Of a stretch of DNA of 64,000 nucleotides, positions 1 through 9,298 are shown piece after piece. The number at the start of each line of letters is the position of its first letter. Within the stretch, counting starts at the first letter, position 1. The stretch spans positions 1,729,367 through 1,793,366 of the forward strand of contig NZ_CP045670.1 in assembly GCF_017161325.1 (NCBI RefSeq). The letters run 5' to 3'. The stretch is from Treponema pedis. GTDB lineage: Bacteria > Spirochaetota > Spirochaetia > Treponematales > Treponemataceae. The position numbers and the translations under genes were made by a program. The notes beneath the pieces are model-generated. The model worked only from the letters and a program-made list of their open reading frames with translations, did not search any database and was not told the DNA's origin.

Positions 1-776
1 CGGGAATTGATAAACTGCCGTTTAGGTTTACCGGCAAGGAGATGGATGAAGAAACGGGCCTGTACTATTACGGTGCGAGATACCTTGACCCGAAGTATTC
101 GAGGTGGTTGAGTGGGGATCCGGCGCTGGGAGAGTATATACCGCAAGCTCCCATTGACGATGAAGCGAAGAAACACAACGAGAATTTACCCGGTATGGGT
201 GGTGTGTTTAATGTTGTAAACTTGCATGTGTACCATTATGCAGGGAATAATCCGGTTAAGTATACCGATCCGGATGGAAGGGATATAATTTTATTGAATA
301 GGTCATATGGTGCTTATAAAGAAGGTCATAATGCTGTGTTAATTGGAAATGATAAAACTGGCGGATGGTTGTATTTTTCTAAAGATGGTAAAAATTTAAC
401 TGGATCAATTAACAAGGCAGAATATTTTCCTACACTTGAAAGTTTTATTGAGCATAATAAAAAATTAGATACAGATGAACAATATGATAGGGCTTATCAA
501 GTAAAAACAAGTGCAATGAATGACTCAAGAATGATAGCAGAAGGTCTTGACATTTACGATAAAAAATACTCACTTGATGAAAAAAGAAATGAAATAACCT
601 TAGAAGTAATATCTCAAAACTGTGCAGATTTATGTGCAGACATTGGTAAGAAAGGAGGTGTTAATATATCAAAACCTAAACATTCTCGTTTCCCTGTTGG
701 GACTTTTACAAAACCTAATTTCCAATATGAAGATTTTAAAAAAAATAATAAAGGAGAGGAAATTCAAATAAAATGA
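1..776 (+). CDS. RHS C-terminal toxin cassette (5' end outside window)
   Basis: The reading frame is open from base 3, so this is the 3' end of a larger rhs gene. The conserved RHS core tail runs to the DPDG motif at about nt 266-277. After it comes a unique AT-rich tail of about 165 residues. The tail has a His in a GHNAVLIG context (codon at 327) and a Cys in QNCADLC (codon at 621). This His-before-Cys order would fit a circularly permuted papain-like (NlpC/P60- or LRAT-type) hydrolase, which is inference only. The stop overlaps the start of the next gene (ATGA), typical of a toxin/immunity pair. Bases 1-277 are identical to 11741-12017, so the core part has been copied or homogenised recently. 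The RHS part is certain; toxin chemistry is not. Confidence 0.85.
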   Translation, partial: GIDKLPFRFTGKEMDEETGLYYYGARYLDPKYSRWLSGDPALGEYIPQAPIDDEAKKHNENLPGMGGVFNVVNLHVYHYAGNNPVKYTDPDGRDIILLNRSYGAYKEGHNAVLIGNDKTGGWLYFSKDGKNLTGSINKAEYFPTLESFIEHNKKLDTDEQYDRAYQVKTSAMNDSRMIAEGLDIYDKKYSLDEKRNEITLEVISQNCADLCADIGKKGGVNISKPKHSRFPVGTFTKPNFQYEDFKKNNKGEEIQIK

Positions 777-1156
777 TAAAAATTTCAATAACGAATTTTA
801 TATACAGTAAAATAGCTTTTATGCTTATTCTAATGATTTTTTATATTATCACCTCGGTTAAGGATAATAAATATTTTTTGCAAGTTGTATTTGTTCCAAT
901 AATAGTTGTTTTATTTATATTTTTAAATATACAAAAAATTGGATTGTACTTTTTTTTAACTTTATTAATAGTATTTTTTATATCGCATTTTTTAGGCTGT
1001 TTAATTGGTTTTTTTATTGAGATAGGATATTTTTTTATTGTTGAAATGTTAAGTGTTATTTTTTATTCTATTTTTCTATTCAATGGTATAATTATATTTA
1101 TAATATCATATGCTGTTACTGTATTTATTTATAAGATAATACGGTGGGTAATTTAG
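773..1156 (+). CDS. small membrane protein, putative immunity to RHS cassette 1
   Basis: A 127-residue, very hydrophobic protein with about four predicted membrane segments and extreme AT richness. Its ATG overlaps the stop of the toxin tail (ATGA), so the two are translationally coupled. Position directly after a polymorphic RHS tail is the standard location for the cognate immunity gene. No family is recognised. A membrane immunity protein would suggest that the toxin acts at or across the inner membrane; that is inference from context. Confidence 0.7.
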   Translation: MIKISITNFIYSKIAFMLILMIFYIITSVKDNKYFLQVVFVPIIVVLFIFLNIQKIGLYFFLTLLIVFFISHFLGCLIGFFIEIGYFFIVEMLSVIFYSIFLFNGIIIFIISYAVTVFIYKIIRWVI

Positions 1157-1165
1157 ATTTAATTT

Positions 1166-2350
1166 ATGAAAGTAGTAGTTAGATGTTTATTAAAAGAACC
1201 CAACTATCTTTTTCGGACAGCGATTGCAAGGGAGCAAAAGCAATTTACAAAAATTGCTTTTGCTGTACATCTTTCCGCAGTAATTCCTGCGGAAAGATAC
1301 CGAAGCGATAGCGGAGCCCTGAAAAGCGCGGTGCTCAATTTTATTTTCTTCATGATAATAATAAACAAAATGCAGCAGTCCGCCGCTCAAAGCTGCTTAG
1401 GCAAAAAGCTATCACTATCTGAAATCCTCACTGACAGGGCTTTTGAAAATAGGCGGAGCAGATACAAGGAGTTAGGCAAAAAAGTACCGCAGGCGTATCG
1501 GGTATACGTCGAGGACACTTTTTTGCCGTACGACGCAGTAATTGCCCGCATATTTTCAAAAGAGGAGACAGGACTGTATTACTACGGAGCTAGATACCTT
1601 GACCCGAAATATTCGAGGTGGCTGTCAGGTGATCCGGCTTTAAATGACTACATACCAAAAGCACCTATTGACGATGATGCTAAGAAACATAATGAGAATT
1701 TGCCGGGCATGGGAGGAGTATACAACACGATAAACTTACATGTATATCATTATGCGGGCAATAATCCGATTAAGTATACCGATCCTGATGGGAGGGATAT
1801 ACATATAACAATTACCAATAAAAAAGTCGGTACAGGATATTTAAGAACAACGGATGACAATGGAAAAAACATCATAGTAAAAGTTCCAACTTACAGAATG
1901 ACAGTTTATGATGATGCAACAGGAAAAACATTAAATTATGAAGTTACTAGACATTCAGTATTAGACGCAAATGATAGTAATATTTCTGAACCAAAAGATT
2001 TTGCTACGTATGAACCTAAAGGAAAAAGCTCATTTTTCAAAGGTTTTATTTCGAGAAAGAATTATGGATTTGCTATTGAATTAAGAAACTATAAAAATCC
2101 AAGTTTAAGAGGTGATTTATTTCGATCTGATACTGGAGAAGCAAATGATAAAACAATAGAAATTCATGTTGGTGGAAATTACGTAGGTTTAGATGGTGTA
2201 GAATATAATGTAACGTCTTGGGGATGCTTTTCCTTACAAGGAGAATATGTAAATGGTGATGGATATGAAAAATTCATTAATGATATTTGCAATAAATTAG
2301 ATTATAAACAAAACAAGCATATTATTATCGAGGTACAGAAAATTGAATAA
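1166..2350 (+). CDS. orphan RHS cassette 2 with L,D-transpeptidase-like toxin tail
   Basis: A 394-residue frame. Residues 1-132 are linker L1, read in frame. Residues 133-209 are the RHS core tail ending in DPDG. Residues 210-394 are the variable tail. The tail carries IEIHVGG with His334 and SWGC with Cys354, 20 residues apart, resembling the H...S-x-G-C active site of YkuD L,D-transpeptidases and related domains. The same arrangement occurs in the cassette at 5792-9298. A peptidoglycan-directed activity in the periplasm is therefore likely, and the downstream gene encodes an exported protein as expected. Whether the linker is translated is unknown: no strong ribosome site precedes the ATG at 1166, and a silent donor cassette is equally possible. 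Confidence 0.75.
   Translation: MKVVVRCLLKEPNYLFRTAIAREQKQFTKIAFAVHLSAVIPAERYRSDSGALKSAVLNFIFFMIIINKMQQSAAQSCLGKKLSLSEILTDRAFENRRSRYKELGKKVPQAYRVYVEDTFLPYDAVIARIFSKEETGLYYYGARYLDPKYSRWLSGDPALNDYIPKAPIDDDAKKHNENLPGMGGVYNTINLHVYHYAGNNPIKYTDPDGRDIHITITNKKVGTGYLRTTDDNGKNIIVKVPTYRMTVYDDATGKTLNYEVTRHSVLDANDSNISEPKDFATYEPKGKSSFFKGFISRKNYGFAIELRNYKNPSLRGDLFRSDTGEANDKTIEIHVGGNYVGLDGVEYNVTSWGCFSLQGEYVNGDGYEKFINDICNKLDYKQNKHIIIEVQKIE
1190..1562 (+). repeat. linker repeat L1 (modules F1 + F2)
   Basis: Foldback module F1 runs 1214-1382, from CGGACAGC to GCAGTCCG. It contains internal hairpins AAAAGCAATTT/AAATTGCTTTT-type and TTCCGCAG/CTGCGGAA-type, plus a distal variable stem. Module F2 runs 1440-1562 (123 bp) with perfect 12-bp terminal inverted repeats CTTTTGAAAATA and TATTTTCAAAAG, an inner stem GGCAAAAAAGT/ACTTTTTTGCC and an apical CGTAT...ATACG. 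RHS core follows the F2 right end immediately. Confidence 0.85.
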
Positions 2351-2867
2351 ATGTTTATTATTTTTTTTATTAATTATTGTACTATGTTGTCCTATTTTTG
2401 CAGATATAAATATCTCGAATTTCGAAAAATATTTTCGTACCGTCAACAACGATGAAAAACGGAGGATTTCTAGTACAAAAGTTTGTCTCCAAAAAACTAA
2501 TTACGCATATCCTAAACCGATTTATTACAAAGGAACTCAAATACCGAATGTTTTTATTGATGAATCCATTGTAAAAGATCCTGAAATACGCTATAAGATT
2601 TCGTGCTATCTTATGAACAAATTGGATTTAGGAATTCACTTTGAATTTGCTGATTATGAATTCTTTGTTATTGAAAATAAAAAAATCATTGGTGAATGTG
2701 TTTATTATTTATGTCATAGAGAATATGGACGAATTCATAAACAACTTAATGATGGCTGTGACAGATTATTAAAGGATACACTGATTCAGGATGAATTGGA
2801 CTTAATAAAAGAAAGATTAAAGTCTGAACATAGTTTGTTTTTGTACTGTGAACCGATTGGTTCTTAA
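2343..2867 (+). CDS. exported putative immunity protein to cassette 2
   Basis: A 174-residue protein with an N-terminal signal peptide (hydrophobic LLFFLLIIVLCCPIFA, cleavage near residue 21). The TTG start overlaps the toxin stop by 8 bases; no better ATG start is in frame. The C-terminal half (VYYLCHREYGRIHKQLNDG...) is clearly related to residues in the N-terminal half of the lipoprotein at 9267-10589 (IYYIVHKDYFNFY...). That protein follows the other L,D-transpeptidase-like toxin. Matching toxin family with matching immunity family strongly supports a cognate pair acting in the periplasm. Confidence 0.75.
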   Translation: MNKCLLFFLLIIVLCCPIFADINISNFEKYFRTVNNDEKRRISSTKVCLQKTNYAYPKPIYYKGTQIPNVFIDESIVKDPEIRYKISCYLMNKLDLGIHFEFADYEFFVIENKKIIGECVYYLCHREYGRIHKQLNDGCDRLLKDTLIQDELDLIKERLKSEHSLFLYCEPIGS

Positions 2868-2883
2868 TAGACTTGTTGCAAAT

Positions 2884-3052
2884 GGTAGTTTATACCATTG
2901 CGCAGGGTATAATTCGGTGAACTATACTGATCTGGATGGGAAAGATATAACTTGTACAGATTTGATAGCATGTTTTGCTGACAGCAAAACGTGCTTCTGA
3001 GTAGAACTACTGATATCCGAGTGGCGGTATTGAAAGGAAAATATTTTTTAAG
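2884..3052 (+). pseudogene. RHS core remnant with hairpin
   Basis: About 20 codons, at 2887-2952, match the end of the RHS core with substitutions (SLYHCAGYNSVNYTDLDGKD). They are cut off from any upstream core and followed by a few non-coding bases. A palindrome GCATGTTTTGC/GCAAAACGTGC lies at about 2969-2995. This is the scar of a lost cassette between the immunity gene of cassette 2 and linker L2. Confidence 0.7.
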
Positions 3053-3494
3053 GTGAAAACAAAACTTTGCATTTATTCGCAGCCTAACTATCTCACTTCT
3101 CGGACAGCGATTGGAAGGGAGCAAAAGCAATTTATCAAAATTGCTTTTGCTGTACATCTTTCCGCAGTAATTTCTGCGGAAAGATACCGAAGCGACAGCG
3201 AAGCCCTGAAAAGCGCGGTGCTCAATTTTGTTTTCTTTATAATGATAAAAAACAAAATTGAGCAGTCCGCCGCTCAAAGCTGCCTAGGCACCTTTGAGCT
3301 TCGAGTTTTGCCATTCGGCAAAACATCGGGGATTAAAGTTTTAAATTTACTAAACAAGCCTACTGACAGGACTTTTGAAAATAGACATGTTGGATGCAAG
3401 GAGCTAGGAAAAATTAACCGCAGGCGTACTTTATGTACGTTGAGGATTAATTTTTTTGAAGCGACGCCGCAGACGGCGTGTATATTTTCAAAAG
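3053..3494 (+). repeat. linker repeat L2
   Basis: F1 is at 3101-3269 (169 bp) and F2 at 3372-3494 (123 bp), with the same 12-bp terminal inverted repeats as L1. The F2 interior is a different version: the stem AAAATTAA/TTAATTTT replaces GGCAAAAAAGT/ACTTTTTTGCC, and CGTAC/GTACG replaces CGTAT/ATACG. Pairing is kept while sequence changes. Core restarts directly after CAAAAG. Confidence 0.85.
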
Positions 3495-4933
3495 AGAATT
3501 ATCGCTATGACGCCAATGGAAACATAACGGCGGAAAAAGACGGACCCTTTAGTGAAGAGGAAGAGTTTATATTTACCTATAACTATGATAAAGAAAGCGG
3601 AGTATACTCAACCGATTACGGCTTCGGTCTTGACGCCCCTAAAGAAACGGAACAGACGAACCCGCAAGATCTCTTTGCTTATAGAAGAAACTACACATGG
3701 AATGAGCGTAACCTGTTAACCAAATCGAGCGATAAAAACTACACGGTACACTACCGCTACGGTGAAGACGGGCAGAGAGCGTTAAAGTATACTGAAGAAG
3801 GAAGAAGTGAAACGCTATACTTTAACAATTTCTTTACGATACATATTCCGATATACGATAAAGATAACCCGCAAGGGTTAAGGGTGCATAAACACATCTT
3901 TGTAGGAAACTCAAGATTAGTAACTGCAATGACGCATACGGATAACCACGGAGACAATGATGAGCAACGCGAGAAGAGGTATTACTACCATTCAGACCAT
4001 TTAGGAAGTGCACAATTCGTAACGGACTGGAGAGGGAAGCAATACGAACATATAGAATACACACCTTACGGTGAGTTATGGGTAGAAGAGACTGCACCGG
4101 GGATAGATAAGTTACCGTTCAGGTTTACAGGGAAAGAGCTTGACGAAGAAACGGGTTTGTATTATTATGGAGCCAGATATCTTGACCCGAAGTATAGTAG
4201 GTGGTTAAGCGGTGATCCGGCGTTAAATGATTATATACCCAAAGCACCGATAGATGATGAAGCTAAAAAGCATAACGAGAACCTGCCGGGTATGGGTGGG
4301 GTATTTAATACCGTCAATCTTCACGTTTATCATTATGCGGGAAATAATCCGGTCAAGTATACCGATCCGGATGGGAGAAACATGGAGGATGACTTAGCTA
4401 AGTCGTTAGGGAATACTTCAAAAAAACAAGGTGTTGATTTAAATTTATTTACAGCTAATCCAAAACAAGATTTATATGATGCACATGAACCAGAATTTGG
4501 TAATATGAGACAAGCAGCTTCAAGGGCATATAAGTATGCTGCTTTCTTTTATGTAGCAGCTCATGGTAATAGAGTCAATGCTTCATCTTGTGGTGAAGAT
4601 GGTTCTTTAAACTATGAAGATAGAGCTTTTTTAGATCCTAAAGATCTTGCTGAAATGATAAAGTCTAATCCAAATTATAATGGTCAGCCTGTTGTATTAT
4701 GGATTTGTAATAGCGGGCAAGACCCTCAAAATATTGATAATTCTCAAGATTGTTTTGCAAAAAAAGTTGCTGATGCTTTAGGAGAAGGGGCTATTGTTAT
4801 TGCATCGACAGGATTTGTCAATTTTAAATCCGGTATTTTCATACAATCAAATACATCTGGTAATAGAAAAACCCGTATTCCATATACTTCTGTTGATAGT
4901 GGAGAACAATATAAATTTATTGGAGGAAAATAA
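3053..4933 (+). CDS. orphan RHS cassette 3 with CHAT/caspase-like toxin tail
   Basis: A 626-residue frame starting at GTG. Linker L2 is residues 1-147, in frame. RHS core is about 148-437 with YD-type repeats, and DPDG is at 438-441. The variable tail is 442-626. The tail has His504 in FYVAAHGN and Cys552 in VLWICNSG, 48 residues apart, with a following FAKKVADALGE helix and VIASTG strand. This spacing and the surrounding hydrophobic strands match clan CD cysteine peptidases (CHAT/caspase-like). A protease toxin is therefore a reasonable inference. The next gene starts 2 bases after the stop and encodes an exported Sel1-type protein. Confidence 0.75.
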   Translation: MKTKLCIYSQPNYLTSRTAIGREQKQFIKIAFAVHLSAVISAERYRSDSEALKSAVLNFVFFIMIKNKIEQSAAQSCLGTFELRVLPFGKTSGIKVLNLLNKPTDRTFENRHVGCKELGKINRRRTLCTLRINFFEATPQTACIFSKENYRYDANGNITAEKDGPFSEEEEFIFTYNYDKESGVYSTDYGFGLDAPKETEQTNPQDLFAYRRNYTWNERNLLTKSSDKNYTVHYRYGEDGQRALKYTEEGRSETLYFNNFFTIHIPIYDKDNPQGLRVHKHIFVGNSRLVTAMTHTDNHGDNDEQREKRYYYHSDHLGSAQFVTDWRGKQYEHIEYTPYGELWVEETAPGIDKLPFRFTGKELDEETGLYYYGARYLDPKYSRWLSGDPALNDYIPKAPIDDEAKKHNENLPGMGGVFNTVNLHVYHYAGNNPVKYTDPDGRNMEDDLAKSLGNTSKKQGVDLNLFTANPKQDLYDAHEPEFGNMRQAASRAYKYAAFFYVAAHGNRVNASSCGEDGSLNYEDRAFLDPKDLAEMIKSNPNYNGQPVVLWICNSGQDPQNIDNSQDCFAKKVADALGEGAIVIASTGFVNFKSGIFIQSNTSGNRKTRIPYTSVDSGEQYKFIGGK

Positions 4934-4935
4934 GA

Positions 4936-5802
4936 ATGAAAAAAATATATTTCTTTTTTTGTTTATTAAATACGTGTTTACTTTTTTCTCAAAATACTGA
5001 TGATGTTTTCAGATATTTAAAAGAAAAACTGGGAAATATTGATGATGATATTCTCAGATATTTAGCAGAAGAGGTAGGAAATATTGATGATGATGATATC
5101 ATATATGTAGAAGAGATAGAGCGTAATTCCAGTTGTTTTGTTATAAAAGACGATGCGGAACTCTTTGAAAAAGAAATGCTTGCATTACAAGGAGACCCTC
5201 GTGCAGTAGATGAGTTAATTGATCATTATGCCTATATTCAGGATATCGATAATGAATTAAGAATATCAAAACTGAACTATTGGCTTGAAATTTTAATTGA
5301 AAATGATATAACACCTCGTTCGCAATATAATTACTATACTATTAAGGAATGCTATAATTTTGATAATCAAAAACGAAGACTATTTTGGTTGTATACAAGT
5401 GCGGCAAGGGGTTTTGAACTGGCACTTTCGAATGTAGAGCGTAGTAGAAAAAAACAGATAGTGTTTACTATGGCAAATAATAGTGATTATCCGATAGAAG
5501 AATTAAAAGAAAAACAGGTGTTCTTTTATGAAGACGGAGCATTGAGAGGTTCTGGAACAGCAGCCTATTCGCTTGGAAAATATTATGAACGGATAAATAA
5601 AAAAAATGCGGCTTCATATTGGTGTAGAATAGGTGCTCAAAATGGAAATAATGATTGTATGTTGAAATATGCAAAAATACTAAGCAACAGTGAAGTCGAA
5701 TTTGATAAACTTCGCAGCAGTTTTTGGATAAGAAAGGCTATTCAAAACGGAAATACAGAAGCAAAAAAACTACTAAAAGAAATAGCAGAAAATGAAAACT
5801 AG
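4936..5802 (+). CDS. exported Sel1-repeat protein, putative immunity to cassette 3
   Basis: A 288-residue protein with a signal peptide (FFFCLLNTCLLFSQ) and Sel1/TPR-like helical repeats in the C-terminal half (AAYSLGKYYERI, ASYWCRIGAQNGN, SSFWIRKAIQNGN). An acidic stretch repeating GNIDDD follows the signal peptide. It begins 2 bases after the toxin stop, preceded by GGAGG. The last 82 bases, together with the following linker, are identical to the end of the gene at 9267-10589. A recombination therefore exchanged 3' ends of two immunity genes. Sel1 proteins are frequent immunity partners of secreted effectors. Confidence 0.75.
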   Translation: MKKIYFFFCLLNTCLLFSQNTDDVFRYLKEKLGNIDDDILRYLAEEVGNIDDDDIIYVEEIERNSSCFVIKDDAELFEKEMLALQGDPRAVDELIDHYAYIQDIDNELRISKLNYWLEILIENDITPRSQYNYYTIKECYNFDNQKRRLFWLYTSAARGFELALSNVERSRKKQIVFTMANNSDYPIEELKEKQVFFYEDGALRGSGTAAYSLGKYYERINKKNAASYWCRIGAQNGNNDCMLKYAKILSNSEVEFDKLRSSFWIRKAIQNGNTEAKKLLKEIAENEN

Positions 5803-6209
5803 CTATTTATTTAAACAATCCAACTATCTCATTCGGACAGCGATTGCAGGGGAGCAAAAGCAATTTATAAAAATTGCTTTTGCTGTACATCTTTCCGCAG
5901 TAATTTCTGCGGAAAGATACCGAAGCGATAGCGGAGCCCTGAAAAGAGCGGTGCTGACACTTGTGTACTTTTACATAATTATGATAGTGCACAAGTGTCA
6001 GCAGTCCGCCAAAAGAAAGTTATTATTAAATAAAAACAGCTTATTAGAGGTTTTTCCGCTTACGATAGGAAGCGGAAAAACGATGCCTTTTGGAAATAGG
6101 TGGAGCAGATACAAGGAGTTAGACAAAAAAGTACCGCAGACGTATCGGGTATACGTCGAGGAAACTTTTTTGTCGTGCGACGCAGGAGATGCCCGCATAT
6201 TTTCAAAAG
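5721..6209 (+). repeat. 489-bp exact direct repeat, copy 1 (immunity 3' end + L3)
   Basis: Bases 5721-6209 are identical, as far as I can read, to 10508-10996 (constant offset 4787). The block spans the last 82 bases of an immunity gene and the whole linker. Its left border lies inside coding sequence of two otherwise different genes. Its right border is the right end of F2. It marks a recent duplication or gene-conversion tract. Confidence 0.9.
5792..6209 (+). repeat. linker repeat L3
   Basis: F1 is 5834-6008 (175 bp). Its distal variable stem is CTGACACTTGTG...CACAAGTGTCAG, in place of the CTCAATTTTG...CAAAATTGAG stem of L2: both arms changed together. F2 is 6087-6209 (123 bp) with stem GACAAAAAAGT/ACTTTTTTGTC, again compensatory relative to L1. 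Confidence 0.85.
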
Positions 6210-9200
6210 AAGTAATCTACGATGGCTTAGGACGCATAAGCTACACAGCAAAAGAAGGAGAAGTGTACATTGACGGAACGAATGATCAAACCCAAACAGG
6301 CTGGAACATCTCAAGTACAATACACTACGACAAGGCAGGACGCAAGAGTGAAGAAGGAATGCCATTCTTTTACAGAGGAAACTTAGAACAAGAACTGGTA
6401 AATAAAAATTCTTATGAAGCCCTTGAAGCGTTTTATGAGCTTAACGATTTTACAACGATAAGAAACGGAACAAAATATGAGTATGATGACATAGACCGAA
6501 ACATATTAACGGTTTTACCAGACGGGCACACACAAAAAAACGAATACTCGATAGACACTTCGCTTCAAATAACAAAGTCAATAGACCCCTTAGGGAACAT
6601 AAGCATAAGTAAAAAAGATGCAAGAGGAAACATAAGGGAAGTACGGAGGCTGGATAAAAACGGAAGTTTATTGACCAAAGCTAAATACGAATACTCCGTA
6701 TTAGGAGAAATGCTTAGAGCGTATGATGCAAAAGAAAACATAGTATCTGTAGGATATGACTTACTTGGAAGAAGGATAAGTTTGGAAAGCCTTGATGCGG
6801 GAAGAAAAGAATGGATATATGATGATAAGGGAAGATTAAAGGCGGAAACGGATTCCGTATTAAGGAGTAAAGCATCTGAGATAAGATACGAATACGACGG
6901 ATTTGACAGAATAACAAAAATAGATTACCCCTTCAGTGAAGACACCGAATATAAATACGGAGAGCCCGGAGAAAAAGGTGCAGGTCAAGTAACTTATAAA
7001 AAAGATGAATCGGGAGAAACGCATTATAGTTACGGGGAACTTAATGAAGTAATAAAAGAAAGCCGAACAATAAACCGCTATGAAGCCGGGAGCGGGAAAC
7101 AGTCTGCAAGTTTTGAATATGAAGCGGATTACTTAGGACGAATGCAAAAGATGAAATACCCCGACGGAGAAACCGTAAGTTACACATACGATGCAGGCGG
7201 ACAATTAAGAGGAGTGAGCGGAGAAAAAACTTCGTCAAAAGGAAAAGCCGAATACTCTTATGTAGATAAAATCCTTTATGACGAACACGCACAAAGGGTG
7301 TACATACGTTACGGAAACGGAGTGGAAACAAGATACAAGTACGATGAAAAGCGGCGTTGGCTTGATACAATAGAAACTGAAAACAAACAAAGTCAAGACG
7401 TTTTTCAAAAAATAAAGTACTCATTTGACCCTGTAGGAAACGTCCTCGGTTACACGAATGATGCAAGCACTTATGAGACAACTCAAGCGTACAAATACGA
7501 TAACCTATATCAACTTATAAGTGTAGAAGGAGAGAGTAAACAATACAAGGGGAAAAAATACTTCGGAATGAGTCCTGTAAACATAGCAAAGTACAAACAG
7601 GAGTTTAACTTCGACATCATAGGAAATATGATGAATAAAATGAGCACGACTAATTTATCGGGAAGTAGGGGAAATGCATATAAGAAAGCCGACCTAGATT
7701 ACAACCTAGATTATGAATATGACAGTAAATATGCGCACAGGTTAATAAGAGCGGGGAACAGGTATTATCGTTATGACGGTAACGGAAACATAACGGCGGA
7801 AAAAGACGGACCCTTTAGTGAAGAGGAAGAGTTTATATTTACCTATAACTATGATAAAGAAAGCGGAGTATACTCAACCGATTACGGCTTCGGTCTTGAC
7901 GCCCCTAAAGAAACGGAACAGACGAACCCGCAAGATCTTTTTTCTTACAGGCGGAACTATATGTGGACTTACAAGTCAAAAACAGCGAAGCTGTTTTTGA
8001 CGACGTATAATAATTTCCTTACTCAGCAAGCCCGTAAGGGCTTGAATGAAAAAAATTTACTCACCAAATCGAGCGATAAAAACTACACGGTACACTACCG
8101 CTACGGTGAAGACGGGCAGAGAGGGTTAAAGTATACTGAAGAAGGAAGAAGCGAAACGCTATACTTTAACAATTTCTTTACGATACATATTCCGATATAC
8201 GACAAAGATAACCCGCAAGGGTTAAGGGTGCATAAACACATCTTTGTAGGAAACTCAAGATTAGTAACTGCAATGACACATACGGATAACCATGGAGACA
8301 ATGATGAGCAAAAGGAAAAGAGATACTACTACCACAGTGACCACTTAGGAAGCGCACAGTTTGTAACGGACTGGAGAGGGAAGCAATATGAACACATTGA
8401 ATATACACCGTATGGAGAACTCTGGGTAGAAGAGACTGCACCTGGAATAGATAAATTGCCCTTTAGGTTTACAGGTAAGGAACTTGACGAAGAGACGGGA
8501 TTATACTATTATGGAGCTAGATACCTTGACCCGAAGTATAGTAGGTGGTTGTCGGGAGACCCTGCGTTAAATGATTATATACCAAAAGCACCCATTAATG
8601 ACGAAGCAAAGAAGCATAATGAAAACCTGCCGGGTATGGGTGGGGTATTTAACATTGTAAACTTGCATGTGTACCACTATGCAGGGAATAATCCGATTAA
8701 GTATATTGACCCGGATGGAAGGACGACCAAAGTAACAGTTACAAATATTAAAGTGAGTGAACTATCTAAGGAATTCAGAAATGCACATGGATTGCTTGGT
8801 AAGGGTGAAATACGAATTGTCGGCTCCAATGGATTGAGAATGGTCGTTGATACATATTTAATGACAGTTACTGATGATAAGACAAATAAAAAATCGTATT
8901 ATGAAGTGACACGTCATGCTCCGACTGTTTCTGATAATAAAAAATTGGCTTTTAATCCTGATGAATCTGTTGGAAAATATTACGGTATGTTACGTGATGG
9001 TGGAAAAGGCGTTGGTGAAGTTTTGGAACTTTGGAATAATAAATCGGGACGAGACAGAAATATACGTGCCGATATTACAGGTGATGGTAAGGCTGATTAT
9101 ATACAGATTCATGTCGGAGGTGTTTATACAAATTTAGCTGATGGTTTGGAATATATTGGTGGTTCTTTAGGATGTCTCGGCTTGAATGGTAAAGACAAAG

Positions 9201-9298
9201 GCAATTCAGGACGGGATAAATTTATGAAAGATATTCATAATCGATTAAACAACAGTGGAGGTAGAATTGAAATATATATTCAAAAATTGGAAAAATAG
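5792..9298 (+). CDS. orphan RHS cassette 4, longest core, L,D-transpeptidase-like toxin tail
   Basis: A 1168-residue frame. Linker residues 1-139 overlap the stop of the preceding gene. RHS core residues 140-972 contain many YD repeats (YEYDGFDRITKIDYP, YDLLGRRISLES and similar). The DPDG motif is at 973-976, and the toxin tail is about 977-1168. The tail has IQIHVGG with His1107 and SLGC with Cys1128, the same H...S-x-G-C pattern as cassette 2. N-terminal parts of the two tails also align (ITVTN..KV, YEVTRH). A 78-bp palindromic element is inserted in frame in the core at 7967-8044. There is no signal peptide or N-terminal PAAR-like domain, so this is an incomplete rhs gene. It may be a donor for recombination or translated from the linker start. 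Confidence 0.8.
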   Translation: MKTSYLFKQSNYLIRTAIAGEQKQFIKIAFAVHLSAVISAERYRSDSGALKRAVLTLVYFYIIMIVHKCQQSAKRKLLLNKNSLLEVFPLTIGSGKTMPFGNRWSRYKELDKKVPQTYRVYVEETFLSCDAGDARIFSKEVIYDGLGRISYTAKEGEVYIDGTNDQTQTGWNISSTIHYDKAGRKSEEGMPFFYRGNLEQELVNKNSYEALEAFYELNDFTTIRNGTKYEYDDIDRNILTVLPDGHTQKNEYSIDTSLQITKSIDPLGNISISKKDARGNIREVRRLDKNGSLLTKAKYEYSVLGEMLRAYDAKENIVSVGYDLLGRRISLESLDAGRKEWIYDDKGRLKAETDSVLRSKASEIRYEYDGFDRITKIDYPFSEDTEYKYGEPGEKGAGQVTYKKDESGETHYSYGELNEVIKESRTINRYEAGSGKQSASFEYEADYLGRMQKMKYPDGETVSYTYDAGGQLRGVSGEKTSSKGKAEYSYVDKILYDEHAQRVYIRYGNGVETRYKYDEKRRWLDTIETENKQSQDVFQKIKYSFDPVGNVLGYTNDASTYETTQAYKYDNLYQLISVEGESKQYKGKKYFGMSPVNIAKYKQEFNFDIIGNMMNKMSTTNLSGSRGNAYKKADLDYNLDYEYDSKYAHRLIRAGNRYYRYDGNGNITAEKDGPFSEEEEFIFTYNYDKESGVYSTDYGFGLDAPKETEQTNPQDLFSYRRNYMWTYKSKTAKLFLTTYNNFLTQQARKGLNEKNLLTKSSDKNYTVHYRYGEDGQRGLKYTEEGRSETLYFNNFFTIHIPIYDKDNPQGLRVHKHIFVGNSRLVTAMTHTDNHGDNDEQKEKRYYYHSDHLGSAQFVTDWRGKQYEHIEYTPYGELWVEETAPGIDKLPFRFTGKELDEETGLYYYGARYLDPKYSRWLSGDPALNDYIPKAPINDEAKKHNENLPGMGGVFNIVNLHVYHYAGNNPIKYIDPDGRTTKVTVTNIKVSELSKEFRNAHGLLGKGEIRIVGSNGLRMVVDTYLMTVTDDKTNKKSYYEVTRHAPTVSDNKKLAFNPDESVGKYYGMLRDGGKGVGEVLELWNNKSGRDRNIRADITGDGKADYIQIHVGGVYTNLADGLEYIGGSLGCLGLNGKDKGNSGRDKFMKDIHNRLNNSGGRIEIYIQKLEK
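7967..8044 (+). repeat. palindromic element P1, in-frame insertion in RHS core
   Basis: A 78-bp insertion between TGG and AAT codons of the core, absent at the same place in the cassettes at 3053 and 10579. It contains the hairpin TCAAAAACAGC-GAA-GCTGTTTTTGA and a second hairpin AAGCCC-GTA-GGGCTT. It adds 26 residues (TYKSKTAKLFLTTYNNF...) without breaking the frame. Confidence 0.85.

Noticed and set aside
1190-6365. Minus-strand open frames opposite linkers and RHS cores
   Set aside because: They repeat with every linker or core copy, have no ribosome sites, and result from palindromes and codon bias of the plus-strand genes.
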